Below are positions 31,095 to 42,089 of a stretch of 64,000 bases of DNA, piece after piece. The notes under the pieces were generated by a model that saw nothing but the letters and a program-made list of their open reading frames with translations, ran no database searches and had not been told where the DNA came from. The position numbers and the translations under genes were made by a program. Source of the DNA: Plasmopara viticola. Lineage: Eukaryota > Oomycota > Peronosporomycetes > Peronosporales > Peronosporaceae. The DNA lies in NCBI GenBank assembly GCA_001695595.3, contig MBPM02000061.1:434001-498000 (forward strand). The letters are read 5' to 3'. How positions within the stretch are numbered: the first letter of the stretch is position 1; each line of letters begins with the position of its first letter.

Positions 31095-32467
31095 GGTACA
31101 AGGCGCGTTTGGTGGCCAAGGGATTTTCTCAAAAGTATGGCGTCGACTATGAAGAGACGTTTGCGCCAGTGGCCAAGTTCACTTCGATTCGAATTCTGCT
31201 TAGTCTGGCAGCCAAGTACAGCCTTACTGTCCATCAAATGGATGTCAAGACTGCGTTTTTGAATGGACTACTTGATGAGGACATCTACGTGACCCAGCCC
31301 GATGGATTTGTCGATGAAAAATGCCCGGATTTCGTTTGCAAGCTTGAGCGATCTCTTTACGGATTGAAGCAGTCGCCGCGTATGTGGAATAAAACTATTG
31401 ACGACTTCATGCTTCGACTCAAGTTCAAAAAGAGCGTGTCCGACCACTGCATCTATCAAAGGCGTGACGGCAAAAACATGATCTTCATTGGCCTTTTCGT
31501 CGACGATCTCATTCTTGCAAGCAACAGCTCGACATTGCTGCACGACACCAAGCAAGTGCTAAGTGATCGGTTCGAAATGACAGACATGGGCTAGCTCAAG
31601 TATTTTCTCGGCATGGAAATTGAACAAGATTTTAAAGCTAGAAAGATGATCGTGAGGCAGTCTAAGTTTGCGGGTGATATTCTAAAGAAGTTTAAAATGG
31701 ATAACAGCAATCCTGTAAGGACGCCTCAGGAACCGGGTCTCAAGCTTACCAAGGCCATGTGCGAAGGAGGTTGCAAGCATCACGAAACCATGGCAAATGT
31801 TCCCTACCAAAATGCGGTCGGCTGTTTAATGTATTTGATGGTCGGCACACGCCCGGATCTTGCAGCAGCCGTTGAAACACTAAGTCAATTCGCGGCGGAC
31901 CCGTGCCCTACTCATTGGCAGGCGCTCAAGAGAGCATTCCGATATATACAAGGTACACAGACTCATGGCATCGTGTTTCGAGCGGACAGCAACAAAAGGC
32001 TTCAAGGCTATTCGGATGCGGACTGGGCTGGTGACGTTGGCTCAAGAAAGAGTACAAGCGGATATGCATTCATGATGAACGGCGGATGCATTAGCTGGCG
32101 AAGCAAGAAACAGCGAACAGTTGCGCTGTCATCAATTGAGGTGATATACATGGCGCTTTCCGAAGCAACCCAAGAAGCAGTTTGGCTCAAGTTCTTTCCG
32201 TGCGAAATCGGGGAAATGGCTCTTGATGAAGCGGTCAAGATATTCGAAGATAATCAAGGATCGATTGCGTTGGCCAAGAATCCGGAGTTCCACAAGCGTA
32301 CCAAGCATATCGACATACGCTATCACTTTGTTCGCGAAAAGGTTGAAGACGGCCAAGTTTCGCTTGAGTATATTTCAACATCGGACATGCTGGCCGACCT
32401 CATGATCAAGCCGATATCTGCACCACAATTTGCTATGCTTCGAAGCCGACTTGGCATACAAGGATAA
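31095..32467 (+). pseudogene. Element G: RT and RNase H of the second clade
   Basis: From the H insertion: [22 protein letters not shown], then [29 protein letters not shown], and the catalytic box FVDDL (near residue 130). A TAG at 31592-31594 (DMG-stop-LKYFLGMEI) interrupts RT. The second frame continues through [51 protein letters not shown] and ends at TAA 32465. The catalytic box has FVDD instead of YVDD, as in several plant copia elements. One nonsense change plus the upstream lesions make it a pseudogene. Confidence 0.92.
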
Positions 32468-32490
32468 AAGGCTGTCGAGTCGAGTGGGAG

Positions 32491-32770
32491 TGTTGTCGAA
32501 GATACTGACAAAGAAACGCCTCGACCAGCGACTGCATATCGGTAAGTACCGGTATCTGCAATCAGTTGATGACTGCTTGAAGGAGCGGGTTCAAGTTGGG
32601 CAAAAGATCGACTTTAGGATGGGAAGATGATTGCGCCCGGATGGTGAGTCGTTCTGATTGGCTTAGATAAATCATTGGCTAAGAGGTAGCATGTAGTTGC
32701 GAACTAAGGACCTTCAAATATATTCACTTTTGCATTTTACCAACAAGTGCTCACTTCGACCTTTTCATCA
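32491..32770 (+). repeat. 3' LTR of element G (280 bp)
   Basis: Begins TGTTGTCGAAGATACTG after the purine-rich GTCGAGTGGGAG and ends CCTTTTCATCA. It has one unit of the GATTGCGCCCGGATGG repeat where D has two and R three. The next bases belong to the J LTR. Confidence 0.88.
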
Positions 32771-32922
32771 GCAGAGAGTTGTGAACAAAGAACCAAATGA
32801 ATACACTCACTTTGAAATCTTCTTTATTCCTCACAAGTGTCTTCGCTCGGTTCTCCCTCGCGCAGACTCTTCACCACACGCCTCAAACTCTTCGCCTTCG
32901 CCCCGCTCACCCTTCCAACAGG
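32771..32922 (+). repeat. Truncated 5' LTR of element J
   Basis: From GCAGAGAGTTGTGAAC to CACCCTTCCAACA, matching the last about 150 bp of the 361-bp LTRs at 47799-48159 and 53084-53444. The front part lies on the far side of G, outside the window. The primer site GGTTATGAGCCC is at 32923-32934. Confidence 0.88.
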
Positions 32923-32926
32923 TTAT

Positions 32927-33871
32927 GAGCCCAACCATGACCTCGGTGCATGACGTCTCGGCCAAGGTCGCAATCGACAAATTCAACGGCGACAACTATG
33001 CAACGTGAAACCGCTACATGCGTGGCGTGTTTCTTACCAAGGCTCTGTGGCATGTTGTCGACCGCGAGGTGACTCCGACGTTTGTTGACCCTCGTGCCTC
33101 GGACAAATATGTCAGGACAAGTACATTGCTTTTGGATTGATGCTGCTCCATATGGATGCGGACTATCACCACGTTGTTGATGACTGCGAGGAAGCGTGGG
33201 TTGCGTGAGCGCGTATTAAGACGCTGTACGGCGGATCGCAAAAGGCTGGTCGCATCTACTTGAAGCGACAACTCTTCAGCATGGAGATGGCCGAAGGTGG
33301 TAATGTCTTGCATCACTGCAATGAAGTCCTCAATATCAGCGCAAAGCTTTCCAGTATCGGCGCGAAAATGGAGGACGAAGACGTTGCAATTTGCCTTTTG
33401 CGAAGTCTGCCCAAGAGCTACGAGAATGTCGTGCTCAACTTGGAGATCAGCAATGCGGAGTTGAGGACTTAGGATGTGGTTAAAGTGCTGACGAATGAGC
33501 ACATTAAGCGACAAGGGTCGAAAACTACGACAATTAAGACTGAGGAAGTGGCAAAGGCGTTCAGCACAGAGCGAGAATATCGCCAGTGCGCATACTGCGG
33601 AAAATTGGGGCACTCGGCGGAGCGGTGCTGGACCAAGCAGAAGGATGAGAATCGGAATGCTCGACGCGGCGGCCAAGCTCGTGGACGCGAAGCAAACAAT
33701 GTTCACTATTGACCAAGCAATCAATACGACTACGACCGTGTTGCGTTTGCGGTCTCACTGGAGTGTGGACTTTCAACAACAAAAAATATGCCTGGAATGT
33801 GGGCGATCGACAGTGGCGCAACGCATCACATATGCAACAACAAGAACAAATTTTCAAGACGCGATGAGAAC
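32927..33871 (+). pseudogene. Element J: Gag and start of protease
   Basis: From the ATG at 32927 ([10 protein letters not shown]). Lesions: TGA for Trp at 33006-33008 (ATW to AT-stop); a frameshift near 33120; TGA for Trp near 33208; TAG for Gln at 33470-33472; and TGA near 33711. The zinc knuckle [14 protein letters not shown] and the protease motif [12 protein letters not shown] (near 33800-33835) can still be read in part. The LTR of K interrupts the frame at 33872. Confidence 0.88.
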
Positions 33872-34135
33872 TGTTAAGTGTTTGAGGCCGGAAGGTAAGG
33901 GAGGCTGAAGAAGCGAAGTGAAGGGTCGTTTGCGTTGACGCGAAGACACTTGACTGAGAGGAAGTAAATTTGGAAGTGATTGATTTATTGGGGTTTAAAG
34001 TCCTACAACTCGTAACCACTCATTCTACATAACGTAATTACCTTAAACCGTAAAAAGTAAAATCTATGTTGAACCACGGTTTGGATTGGACCGGGTTGGG
34101 TTGTGTACATTACCTGAAACCCATAACCCTCAATA
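33872..34135 (-). repeat. 3' LTR of element K (264 bp)
   Basis: Gene sense from TATTGAGGGTTATGGG to CAAACACTTAACA. The tract TGAGGGGGCG precedes it. Same family as the M LTRs (265 and 264 bp). Confidence 0.9.
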
Positions 34136-34142
34136 CGCCCCC

Positions 34143-35486
34143 TCAATGCGTACCGGCTTGTATGCCAAGCGCCGCTGTCATGGTCTTGTGGCGCGGTCCT
34201 GGTAAGCCTTTCGTCATAATGTCCGCCAGCATGGTTTCGGTCTCGCAATACTCAAGATGTATTTCGCCACGCTTGACTTCGTCGCGAATGTGGTGGTATT
34301 TGATGTCGATATGTTTGGCTCGGCCGTGATTGACAGGATTCTTGGTCATCTTGAGGCAAGACTGGTTGTCATCAAGAATCTTAAGCTCCGGTCCAGGCTC
34401 ACCTGCCGCATCCAGAATCTCGCACAGTAAGCGATGAACCCATTTACCTTCTTGAACCGCTAAGCTTAGAGCAATGTACTCAGCTTCGCTGGTTGACAAT
34501 GATACGCTTGACTGTTCTTTACTTCCCCAGCTTACCGGAGCATTCATCAGTATGAAAGCGAATCCAGAAGTCGACTCGGTGTGATCACCTGCCCAATCAG
34601 CGTCCGAGTATTTACAAAAATTGACTTTGTTGCCGGGCTGAAAGCAGATTCCATGAGACTTTGTACCTTGCAGATAGCGAAATATACGCTTGACTACAGT
34701 CCAGTGCTCAATCTGTGGGTTTTTCATAAACCTTGAAACAGAGCCAACTGCAAAACGCAATGTTCGGCCGCGTCGCTCTTGTCAGATGCATTAGAGCTCC
34801 GACCGCTTCTCGAAATGGCGCGTTTACCTTGGTCGGAGAGTCGCTTGGCACAAGCTTTGTGCTGATGTCTGTTGAACTTATAACTGACTTGCAATCATCC
34901 ATACCAAATCGCTTGAGAATGTCATTGATGTATCGCCGTTGACACATTGTGACACTGTCGTTGTCATTGTCTACAAGCTCAATGCCCAGGACAAACGCGC
35001 ACTTGCCACTATCGGTCATCTCAAAGCGATTCTTTAAGGCAATTTTCGTATCCACAATCAATGCTGTTGAACTCCCGGTAATCAAGACATCATCGACATA
35101 TACCAGAAGAAGCGCGCAGCCGTTGTTCGAGACCTTGATATAAAGGCACGGATCGAAGGCTGAAACTTGATATCCAATCGAGCACACAAACTCATCAAAA
35201 GTCTCATTCCATACGCGAGAAGCTTGTTCCAGACCATAAATTGCCTTGTCGAGTACAAGACAGTCAAATTCTTTGTCAAGTTCAACTCCTTCTATTGTAG
35301 TGCAGTAAACAACTTCCTTCATCCTTCCATACAGAAAAGCTGTCACAACGTCCAATTGATCAAGTAACCACTCAAAGTACTTCGTCAAAGCGATGACCAT
35401 CCGTAACGTCACGTACTTGACCACAGGCGAAAACATTTCTGTATAGTCGATTCCGTATTTTTGTCGAAAACCCTTTGCCACGAGTC
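34143..35486 (-). pseudogene. Element K: RT and RNase H
   Basis: Gene sense enters at VAKGFRQKYGIDYTEMF, then [27 protein letters not shown], and the intact YVDD box. A frameshift near 34745-34760 separates NIAFC from RFAVGSVSRFMKNP. RNase H lacks the residues DRK in GDHADRKSTSG (it reads GDHTESTSG), then EDNQ is changed to DDNQSCLKMTKN; the TGA is at 34143. Confidence 0.88.
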
Positions 35487-35761
35487 TGTTGGATGTGGCG
35501 ACGGAGTGAGGCTTGAAAAAGGCGAGGCGAAGGGAGTTCTTGATCGATTGACCAAGAAGGCACTTGAGCTGTAGATGGGAGTTTTGAAAGTAATTGATTT
35601 ATCGGAGCTTATTCCTACTGCCTGATTTATATGTGTACACATATAAATCATGTGGGTCTTCCAATCAACCTACTCGTCTAATCATATCCAAGGTAAATAC
35701 CGTAAAAACTATCCGTAAGAACTCACCCTTTAAGTTCGAATTGTACCGGTAACCCTCAATA
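35487..35761 (-). repeat. 3' LTR of element L (275 bp)
   Basis: Gene sense TATTGAGGGTTACCGG to CGCCACATCCAACA. Contains the 28-bp palindrome at 35623-35650. Confidence 0.93.
35623..35650. repeat. Perfect 28-bp palindrome in the L 3' LTR
   Basis: Same TGATTTATATGTGT half-site and exact reverse complement as at 2760-2787. Confidence 0.9.
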
Positions 35762-35768
35762 CGCCCCC

Positions 35769-38700
35769 TCAATGCGAACTTCCATGAATGCCGAGAGCCG
35801 CCGTTAAGTCCTTGTGGCGTGGCCCTGATAGTCCCTTGGTCATAATGTCCGCCAGCATGATCGTCGTCTCACAGTACTTGAGCTTGACTTCTCTGCGCTT
35901 GACCCCATCACGGATATGATGGTACTTTATGTCGATGTGTTTTGCGCGACCATGGTTCACCGGGTTCTTGGTCATCTTGATGCATGATTGATTGTCCTCG
36001 AGAATGACGAGTTCCGGTCCTGCATCGTTGGCCGTCATCATGATCTCGCATAGTAGACGATGAATCCACTTGCCTTCTTGGATGGCCAGACTCAGCGCGA
36101 TGTATTCGGCTTCGCTCGTTGACAGCGACACACTTGCTTGTTTCTTGCTTCCCCAGCTGATGGGTGCACCAAGCACCATAAAAAACTTAGTCCGACGTTG
36201 ACTTGCGATCCGCGTGGTCACCAGCCCGATCCGCGTCGGAGTAACCTCGGAAGTCGATATAGCCGCTTGGTTGATAGCGTAGTCCGTGAGACTTGGTGCC
36301 TTGAAGGTAGCGGAAAATACGCTTGACGGCAGTCCAATGTTCTTGTTGCGGGTTCTCCATGAACCGCGACAGATAGCCCACGGCGTATGCAATATCCGGG
36401 CGCGTCGCTGTCATCAAGTGCATCAAAGCACCCACTGCTTCTCGAAACGGAGCATTTACCTTGGTTGAACTCTTGCTTGGCAATAGTTGAGTGCTCAAGT
36501 CGACCGGGCTGACAGTGGCCTTACAGTCATTCATCCCAAAACGCTTGAGAATGTCATTGATGTAGCGTCGCTGGCACATGATAATACCGCCGTTGGGTTC
36601 ATCCACCAACTCGATGCCCAGCACAAATGTGCACTTGCCACTGTCCGTCATCTCGAAACGCGTCTTGAGGTAGCACTTCGTCTGCTCGATCAGGTCTCGT
36701 GAGCTGCCTGTGACCAAAACATCGTCCACGTAGACCAGAACCAGCACGCAGTGACCGTTCACCAACTTGATGTACAGACATGGGTCGAAGTCCGAAACTT
36801 GGAAACCAATCGAGCACACGAATTCGTCGAAAGTCTCATTCCAGACGCGCGAGGCTTGCTTGAGACCGTAGATCGCTTTCACCAGTTCAAGGCAGTTGAA
36901 GTCGCCATCCATTTCGACGCCTTCAGGGATGACGCAGAACACTTTCTCCTTCATCACACCGTACAGGAACGCTGTCACAACATCGAGTTGGTCCAAAGGC
37001 CAGTCGAAGTGCTTGGTGACTGCGACAATCATCCGTAAAGTCGCGTACTTGACGACCGGTGAGAACGTCTCCATGTAGTCGATCCCGTATTTCTGCTTGA
37101 ATCCTTTAGCAACGAGGCGCGCCTTGAATTTCTCGATCGAGCCATCCGCCTTTCGCTTGATCTTGAATACCCATTTGGTATTAATGGCGCGTTGGTTGGT
37201 CGGCAACTTGGCAGCACGAAAGACTCCGCAAAGACGCATCGACTCCAGCTCGGCTTGAATGGCCTTGCGCCAGTGCACTTGGTCTGGTCCATTGACTGCA
37301 TCTCGAAAAGTTGCAGGCTCAGCCAGATTGCTTGCTTCGACCGCGTTGGCACTGGCTCGCCAGAATGTTGGCGGCGTAGAATCATCATCTTGATCACTAG
37401 TCCCTTTTTCTTCCTCGTCAATCAGTACATCCCGCGTCCTTGATCGACTTCTCCGGTGGTGGTCGTGTTCATTGTCCGGCGCACTTAATTCTTCCAGTCC
37501 TCTTTGACGATGACCCGAGCGTACGACATTCGTGTCCTGTCGTGATTTACGCTTGCCAGTCTGCTTGTAGTTGACTTGACGCACGCTGTCTTCGTTTATC
37601 TCAAGCAAATCGAGGTCCAGCACCGCATCCTCCAGGTCTTCATGTGGTGAGTCCGCCGAAAGTCCAAAGCTTGATTCATCAAAGTTGACGTCCCGACTGA
37701 TGACTATTTGTCCGGCCTCGATGTCGAATACTCGATACGCTTTGGGGACTTCTTCGTACCCCATGAACAGTCCGACACGGGCCTTGGGGTCCCACTCGAG
37801 GCGCTTTTCGCTTGGGGTCAGGATGTGTGCTCGACACCCAAAAACGCGCATGTGTTTGACGCTTGGCTTGGAATTGTGCACGATTTCGTACGGTGTCATG
37901 TGGAGAGTCTTGGGCGATGGCAGTCGGTTCTTCACGTAGATCGCCGTCATTGCTGCTTCGGCCCAGAAACACTTGTCCAGTTTTGCATGATGCAGCAGAC
38001 TCCGGCCGATGGTGACAATTGTTCTGATGGCCCATTCCGCCGTCCCGTTGGTCTGATGCGCATACGGGACCTGTTACTCGATGCCTTCATCTTCGTAGAA
38101 CATCTTGAGAGAGTTGGCAGCGAATTCTCGAGCTCCATCGTGGCGAACAAACTTGACCTTCTTCTCGAAATGGTGCTGAATTTTGACGATGAAGTTCCGG
38201 ATGCAGTCTTCACTCTCGGACTTGGATCGCAAACAGAATCCCTTCATGCAGCCACTTGCTTCGTCCACGATCAATAGCAGATATCTGCTGCCACCAATCG
38301 ACTCTTGTTCCATGGGGCCACAGATGTCAAAGTGAAGTAGCTCGAAGGTGTCGTAGCAGCGCTTGTCACGGTTGCTTGGGAATGGTTTTTGGACCATCTT
38401 TCCTTGCTGACAGCCGATACACACGCTTGATCCACTTGACTTCGCGGCATGGTCGCATCCTTGATCATGCCACTTGTGATCATTTTTCGAAGAACATCTA
38501 GTGGCGCATGACCCATGCGTGCATGTAGATCAGCAGATCTGGAGCTCGTCACCATGTTTGCAGATCTTTGCGGTGTCCGAAGCCAGTATAGTCCATCAGC
38601 GAGGTCCGCCGTTGCCACTACTTGAGTCGAGTTCTTGCATGCTACATGCATTTTGGAACCGTCGAACACCACTCGAAACTTGCCGGTCTTGTTTATCTGC

Positions 38701-39812
38701 GGCACCGACAGCAGATTCTTGTTCATGTTCGGCACGAACAACGCATTCTTGATCTCGATGTCTTGTTCATCGCCATTGGGTAGAACCACCCGTTCGATGA
38801 TGGTTCCCACACCCTTGATTGCAGCTTTGCTGCCATCAGCCACCGAAAGTTCGCCTCCATCTTGTTCGTTGAGGCTTGTAATCTTGGCCTTGTCGTTGCA
38901 GATGTGGTGCGTTGCGCCGTCGACCGCCCACATCCCTGGCATACTCTTGCCCGTTGATAGTCCACATTCAAGCGAAACTGCGAAGGCGACTCGATCATGG
39001 TATTCGTAGTCGTCGTCGCTGCGCCATTGGACATTGTTGGCCCCGCGTCCACGACCATTGCCGCCGCGTCTTGGCCCTCTGTTTTCAGCTTTCTGCCTGG
39101 TCCAGCACCGATCCACCAAGTGCCCCAGTCTTCCGCAATACGTGCATTGGTGCGGCTCACGTTCGGCACTGAACGCTTTCGCAGCGTCTTCAGTCTTCAC
39201 CACCGTAGCCTTCGCACCTTGCCTCTTGATATGCTCGTTCGTCAGTACTCTCACGACGTCCCGCGATCGAAGCTCGTTGCTGCTCATCTCCAAGTTGAGA
39301 ACGACGTTCTCGAAGCTCTTGGGCAGACTGCACAGCAAACAGATCGCAACGTCCTCGTCCTCCATCTTGGCGCCGATGCTGCTTAGATTGGCCGCGATGT
39401 TGAGGACCTCATTGCAGTGATGCAACACATTGCCGCCTTCCGCCATCTCTATGCTGAATAGCTGGCGCTTCAAGTAGATACGCCCAGCCTTCTGCGACCC
39501 GCCGTAGAGTGTCTTGATGCGTGTCCACGCCACCCATGCTTCCTCACAGTCGTCAACCACATGATGGTAGTCCGCGTCCATATGCAGGAGCAAAAGACCG
39601 AAAGCGACGTTGCTCGACTTGACGTAGTCGTCCGAAGCGCGAGGATCCGTAAACGTCGGTGTCACCTCACGGGTCACGACATGCCAGACTGACTTGGTCA
39701 GGAACACGCCACGCATGTAGCGGTTCCAAGTCGCGTAGTTGTCTCCATTGAATTTGTCAATGGAGATCTTTGCCGTGGAATCATGCGAAGAGGACATGGC
39801 GCTTGGGCTCAT
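35769..39812 (-). pseudogene. Element L: full-length Gag-Pol with several lesions
   Basis: ATG at 39812 in the primer site (MSPSAMSSS). Gag has [10 protein letters not shown] and the knuckle [14 protein letters not shown]. The protease motif reads [11 protein letters not shown]: one codon of DSGA is missing at 38913-38921. A frameshift near 38440-38460 falls in the pre-integrase region, and a stop at 38074-38076 lies just before PYAHQTNG of integrase. The next frame (ATG 37950 down to about 36190) covers the integrase C-terminus, the acidic linker, and RT with VTAFLYGVMKE and YVDD. A small deletion and frameshift near 36180-36195 separates STSD from APISWGSKKQ of RNase H. TGA at 35769. Confidence 0.92.
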
Positions 39813-39816
39813 AACC

Positions 39817-40091
39817 TGTTGGATGTGGCGACGGAGTGAGGCTTGAAAAAGGCAAGGCGAAGGGAATTCTTTATCGATTGACCAAGAAGACACTTGAGCT
39901 GTAGATGGGAGATTCGAAAGTAATTGATTTATCGGAGCTTATTCCTACTGCCTGATTTATATGTGTACACATATAAATCATGTGGGTCTTCCAATCAACC
40001 TACTCGTCTAATCATATCTAAGGTAATTACCGTAAAAACTATCCGTAAGAACTCACCCTTTAAGCTCGGATTGTACCGGTAACCCTCAATA
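39817..40091 (-). repeat. 5' LTR of element L (275 bp)
   Basis: Followed in gene sense by the primer site GGTTATGAGCCCAAG (39802-39816). Palindrome at 39953-39980. Flank GAGTC at 40092-40096. Confidence 0.93.
39953..39980. repeat. Perfect 28-bp palindrome in the L 5' LTR
   Basis: Third intact copy of the same palindrome. It is unchanged although the surrounding LTR has about 10 differences from the 3' LTR. Confidence 0.9.
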
Positions 40092-40299
40092 GAGTCGAGC
40101 CTTATATTTCTCGATTGAGCCGTCGGCCTTTCGCTTGATCTTAAAAAACCCACTTAGTCCCGATAGCTTGAAGTCCTGATGGCAACTTTACAGCTCGAAA
40201 GACTTGACAAAGCCGCATTGAATCAAGTTCCGCACGGATGGCTTTGCGTCAATGAAGCTGATCGGGTCCACTTACAGCTTCTTGATAAGTGGTAGGCTT
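40092..40299 (-). pseudogene. Element K: N-terminal RT fragment
   Basis: Gene sense reads the IN-RT linker (ISGPDQLHW-like, AIRAELDSMRLCQVFRAVKLPSGLQAIGTKW) with an extra base in an A run near 40143-40149, then [15 protein letters not shown] up to the L insertion. It ends abruptly at GGCT next to J sequence. About 70 codons. Confidence 0.82.
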
Positions 40300-41817
40300 A
40301 CGCATGGACATTGCGCGCAAAGTCTCGAATCAGGTTGTGGCTACAGCAGACCTTGTGGACGGTCTTTACTGACTTCGTACTTCCCAGTATTCAGCAAATT
40401 CGGCGGTGCGGGGACAAAACACCAATCTGCACGCAAGAATGGGTCACGCTCCAATCGACATGCTTCGCAGGATGGTCAATGGTGGAATGATCAAGGACGC
40501 AAATGTGCCATTAGGTTCAAGTGATCAAGGCATGTGTCGAGGGCGTCAGTTAGGAAAAATGGTTCAAAAATCATCTCCTAGCTCCCGAGACAAGTGTCAA
40601 TATGATACGTTTGAGCTCCTTCACTTCGACATATGCGGTTCCATGGAACAAGACTCTTTGGGTGGAAGCAGGTATTGCTCCTCATTGTAGACGAGGCCAG
40701 CGGATGCATGAAGGGCTTTTGCTCAAGGGCCAAATCTGAACCCGAAGAATGTCTCACAAGCTACATCCTCGAGGTTCAAACGCAATTCGGCAAGCAAGTC
40801 AAGTTTGTGAGACATGATGGAGCGCGAGAATTCGCAACAAATTCGCTCAAGATCTTCTATGGCGATCAAGGTATTGAGCAGCAGGTCACGGTTCCATACG
40901 CGCATCAAACGAATGGGACAGCTGAGCGGGCCATCAGAACTATCGTTACGATTGGCCGTGCTTTACTGCACTATGCAAAACTTGACAAGTGCTTTTGGGG
41001 TGAAGCGGCAATGACGGCAATTTATATCGAGAATCGACTGCCTTCACCCAAGATTGCAAGCAAAATCCCGTTTGAGATTGTGTACAAGTCCAAGCCAAGT
41101 GTAAAGCACCTGCGTGTATTCGGCTGCCAAACATTTACACTCACACCAAAAGAAAAGCGACTCAAGTGGGATCCAAAAGCTCGCGCCGGCATTTTTATGG
41201 GCTATCAAGAGTCATCAAAGGCCTATCGGATCTTTGACATCGAGGCAGGGCAAATAATTGTTAGTCGTGACGTCAACTTTGATGAATCAAGGCTTGGCTT
41301 CGCATCTACAGGGCCACCAGCTCCTGACAGTGATGACGATGACCTCAATATTGATCCGCTCACCATCGATGACAGTAATCCAGTGTATCGAATAAATCTC
41401 AAGTTGTCCGGAAAGCGCAAGAACCGATCAGGCACATATGACGCTAACAATGATTCAGCTCTCCCAAGTTATAAGTATCACGAGAATGGACTCGAGGAAT
41501 CAAGTGCGCCTGAAAGTCTTGACGAGCGAGGAGCCAAACGCAGATCGGTCGAGCGTATGACCAGTAATCGGGAAAATGGAGACGAAAAGAGCGAAACAAA
41601 TGATCATTCGGTGCCACGCGATTTTTGGCATGCAAGCGCTAAAGCAGTCGAAGCTACCGACCTTTCAGAACCTTCAAGTTATCAAGATGCAGTTAGCGGA
41701 CCAGATCAAGTACATTGACGAAAAGCGGTGCGTGCCGAATTGGATTCAATGCGGTTTCGCAATGTATTTCGAGCGGCCAAACTTCCAGCAGGACAACATG
41801 CTATTAGAACTAAGTGG
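40300..41817 (+). pseudogene. Element J: protease end, integrase and linker
   Basis: Enters at [23 protein letters not shown], with a TGA for Trp near 40370. A frame from 40406 covers pre-integrase ([21 protein letters not shown] with a Cys lost). A frameshift near 40670 leads to the frame 40633-41718: integrase core ([20 protein letters not shown]), [17 protein letters not shown] and an acidic linker. TGA at 41716-41718 replaces Trp in QVHW. The final bases read LPAGQHAIRTKW into the M insertion. Confidence 0.88.
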
Positions 41818-42082
41818 TGTTAATTGTTTGAGGCCGGAAGGTAAGGGAGGCTGAAGAAGCGAAGTAAAGGGTCGTTTGCGTTGACGCGAAGACACTTGAC
41901 TGAGAGGAAGTAAATTTGGAGGTGATTGATTGATTGGGGTTTAAAAGTCATACAACTCGTAACCACTCATTCTACATAACGTAATTACCTTAAACCGTAA
42001 AAAGTAAAAACTATGTTGAACCGCGGTTCGGATTGGACCGGGTTGGGTTGTGTACGTTACCTGAAACCCATAACCCTCAATA
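41818..42082 (-). repeat. 3' LTR of element M (265 bp)
   Basis: Gene sense TATTGAGGGTTATGGG to CAAACAATTAACA. Polypurine tract altered to CGAGGGGGCG because the stop codon in it has mutated. Confidence 0.92.
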
Positions 42083-42089
42083 CGCCCCC

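Larger units (their letters stand above)
18717..32770 (+). mobile_element. Element G: second-clade copia element, 3' half, interrupted by H
   Basis: G is seen as 18717-19058 (and its tandem copy 21378-21718) and 31095-32770. The join is exact: GGTAC lies at 19054-19058 and at 31095-31099, on both sides of H, and the RT frame continues as [13 protein letters not shown]. On the left G abuts the 5' LTR of D, which was inserted in it; its Gag and 5' LTR lie outside the window. On the right its 3' LTR abuts the truncated LTR of J, so G was inserted in J's 5' LTR. Confidence 0.88.
35487..40091 (-). mobile_element. Element L: copia element inserted in K (target duplication GAGTC)
   Basis: Two 275-bp LTRs (35487-35761 and 39817-40091) are flanked by GAGTC at 35482-35486 and 40092-40096. 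About 10 LTR differences by eye. Inserted in the K RT motif KARLVAKGF. Same family as E. Confidence 0.95.
33872..40299 (-). mobile_element. Element K: 3' part of a copia element, interrupted by L and truncated at 40299
   Basis: The 3' LTR (33872-34135) and RNase H-RT are continuous with a small RT fragment beyond L (40092-40299). At 40299/40300 K stops without an LTR and plus-strand J sequence begins, so its integrase, Gag and 5' LTR are deleted. The left flank in J is AGAAC (33867-33871), for which no partner remains. M (41818-46410) is the complete relative. Confidence 0.85.

Noticed and set aside
33867..33871. AGAAC flanking K on the left equals AGAAC flanking Q on the right (61550-61554)
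   Set aside because: The sequences beyond belong to different elements (J Gag versus R RT), and K and Q LTRs differ, so the two sites are not a target duplication pair.
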